This document shows positions 5,202 to 6,097 of a DNA stretch of 6,097 nucleotides, piece by piece. The stretch spans positions 1-6,097 of the forward strand of contig JAIPHS010000056.1 of NCBI GenBank assembly GCA_021735105.1, given 5' to 3'. The notes under the pieces are model-generated. The model was not told the DNA's origin, ran no database searches, and saw only the letters and a program-made list of their open reading frames with translations. This DNA is from Candidatus Omnitrophota bacterium (GTDB lineage: Bacteria; Omnitrophota; Gorgyraeia; Duberdicusellales; 4484-171). The translations under genes were made by a program, and so were the position numbers. Each line of letters opens with the position of its first letter. Position 1 is the first letter of the stretch.

Positions 5202-6097
5202 TTATTGTGATTTATAAACTTTTTTCCAATAGTTTTTTAACGATTTAGCTTTTCGATTAAGCCAATTTTGATTATCTTGATACCAGCTGATAGTTTTATC
5301 CAGCCCCTGATTAAAAGTATTCTTTGGTTTCCAGCCTAATTTTTTAATTTTATTACAATTAACTGAATACCTAAAATCATGGCCGGGCCTGTCTTTAACA
5401 AATTGAATTAAGTTTTTTGATTTTTTTGATTTTTTTAAAATTTGTTCAGCTACTTCAATGTTTTTTTTCTCATAAGATGCGCCAATATTATAAATTTCAC
5501 CTAATTTTCCTTTTTTTAAAGCTAAAAATATCGCTTTTATGCAATCTTCTACATATAGCCACTCTCTTCTATTTTGACCTTTGGCATAAACAGGAACTTT
5601 TTTGTTATGTAAAGCTTTATAAATAACAACCGGCATGAATTTTTCTGGATACTGGCTAGGCCCGTAATTATTTGAAGGCCTGATAATCATTGCGGGAAAA
5701 TTATAAGTATTGATATAAGATTTAACTAAACAGTCTGCGGCTGCTTTGGAAGCTGAATAAGGAGAACGGGGTTGCAAAGGGCTGGTTTCTTTAAACTTTC
5801 CTTTTTTAATCTGGCCATAAACTTCATCAGTTGAGGTGTGAATAAATTTTTTAACTTTATATTTTTTGGCGCAATCTAGCAAAACATGAGTTCCCAAAAC
5901 ATTAGTTTTTACACAAATTCCGGAAGATTGAATGCTTCTATCTACATGGCTTTCAGCAGCAAAATGGATTACAAAATCAGGCTTTTCTTTGGCAAAAATA
6001 GATTTAATTTCTAATTTCTTACAAATATCTGTTTTATAAAATTTATACTTTCTTTTTATACTTTCTAGACGCTTGAGGTCAGCGCAGTAGCTAAGTT
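5202..6097 (-). CDS. rmlB: dTDP-glucose 4,6-dehydratase (RmlB-type), N-terminus cut by window edge
   Basis: Converts dTDP-glucose to dTDP-4-keto-6-deoxyglucose, the entry to rhamnose and many amino- and deoxysugars. The open frame runs from the right edge to a TAA stop at 5204-5202, 297 complete codons. Compared with E. coli RmlB about 34 residues are missing, including the Rossmann GxxGxxG; the visible part begins LSYCADLKRLES, matching the LTYAGNLENL region. Diagnostic stretches are HFAAESHVDRSI, HTSTDEVYG (catalytic Thr-Asp-Glu), SPYSASKAAAD (Tyr/Lys pair), RPSNNYGPSQYPEKFMPV, NRREWLYVEDC and RPGHDFRYSVNCNKIKKLGW. A TTG at 5897 could be taken as a start, but good RmlB sequence continues upstream, so it is internal. 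An A-rich KKSKKSK segment (coding bases near 5413-5437) lies in a variable region. Related NDP-hexose 4,6-dehydratases are possible, but the motif set fits RmlB best. No rmlA, rmlC or rmlD is in view. Confidence 0.93.
   Translation of the reverse strand, partial: LSYCADLKRLESIKRKYKFYKTDICKKLEIKSIFAKEKPDFVIHFAAESHVDRSIQSSGICVKTNVLGTHVLLDCAKKYKVKKFIHTSTDEVYGQIKKGKFKETSPLQPRSPYSASKAAADCLVKSYINTYNFPAMIIRPSNNYGPSQYPEKFMPVVIYKALHNKKVPVYAKGQNRREWLYVEDCIKAIFLALKKGKLGEIYNIGASYEKKNIEVAEQILKKSKKSKNLIQFVKDRPGHDFRYSVNCNKIKKLGWKPKNTFNQGLDKTISWYQDNQNWLNRKAKSLKNYWKKVYKSQ

Noticed and set aside
5413..5437. A-rich KKSKKSK tract in the RmlB-type gene as a frameshift or programmed slippage site
   Set aside because: Conserved sequence continues in one frame on both sides and family members vary here, so it looks like ordinary low-complexity coding sequence.
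5417..5626. Plus-strand open frame of 69 codons
   Set aside because: It is opposite conserved RmlB sequence; the F/L-rich product reflects the A-rich coding strand.
5895..5897. TTG codon that could serve as the start of a shorter 231-residue RmlB-type protein
   Set aside because: The same frame stays open to the right edge and encodes conserved RmlB sequence (FAAESHVDRSI and the LTYAGN-like start), so the TTG is an internal leucine.

Overview
The window is a stretch of AT-rich bacterial DNA in which every convincing gene lies on the minus strand, so transcription runs from high to low coordinates. Seven genes are packed with gaps of 8 to 55 bases. The first (right edge) and last (left edge) are cut by the window. 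No promoter or intrinsic terminator can be supported, so it reads as the middle of one long operon. The standard genetic code fits: TGA is a stop for the gene at 3261-4202 and does not occur inside the genes. Shine-Dalgarno sequences are weak or absent at most starts. Together with the short palindromic repeats and the four-helix-bundle gene, this suggests an uncultured candidate-phylum bacterium (Patescibacteria/CPR or Omnitrophota-like). That placement is an impression from style, not a proof.

In transcription order there are first three nucleotide-sugar enzymes of the extended SDR family: an RmlB-type dTDP-glucose 4,6-dehydratase (5202-6097, N-terminus off the window), a GalE/WbpP-like NAD-dependent epimerase (4211-5161) and a UDP-glucuronate decarboxylase / UDP-xylose synthase (3261-4202). 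Then comes a DegT/DnrJ/EryC1/StrS sugar aminotransferase of WbpE/QdtB type (2036-3205). Next are two sulfate-activation genes: a DUF2061-APS kinase fusion (1298-2023) and a CysD-type ATP sulfurylase subunit (349-1257). Last is a four-helix-bundle (23S IVS / Avd-like) protein (1-305, C-terminus off the window).

Taken together this looks like part of a surface polysaccharide locus that makes deoxy-, amino- and pentose nucleotide sugars and also the sulfate donor PAPS. The simplest reading is a sulfated glycan, with PAPS made close to the membrane because the kinase carries an N-terminal two-helix membrane domain. No sulfotransferase, CysN or CysH is visible in the window.

The most unusual points are these. 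The CysD has a Cys-Cys plus Cys-x-x-Cys set at the positions where APS reductases bind a 4Fe-4S cluster. The APS kinase is fused to DUF2061. A 42-base palindrome-containing element sits in frame inside the aminotransferase, flanked by a 10-base direct repeat. Three different inverted repeats occupy three of the gaps, and one of them supplies the stop codon and last residues of the UDP-xylose synthase.
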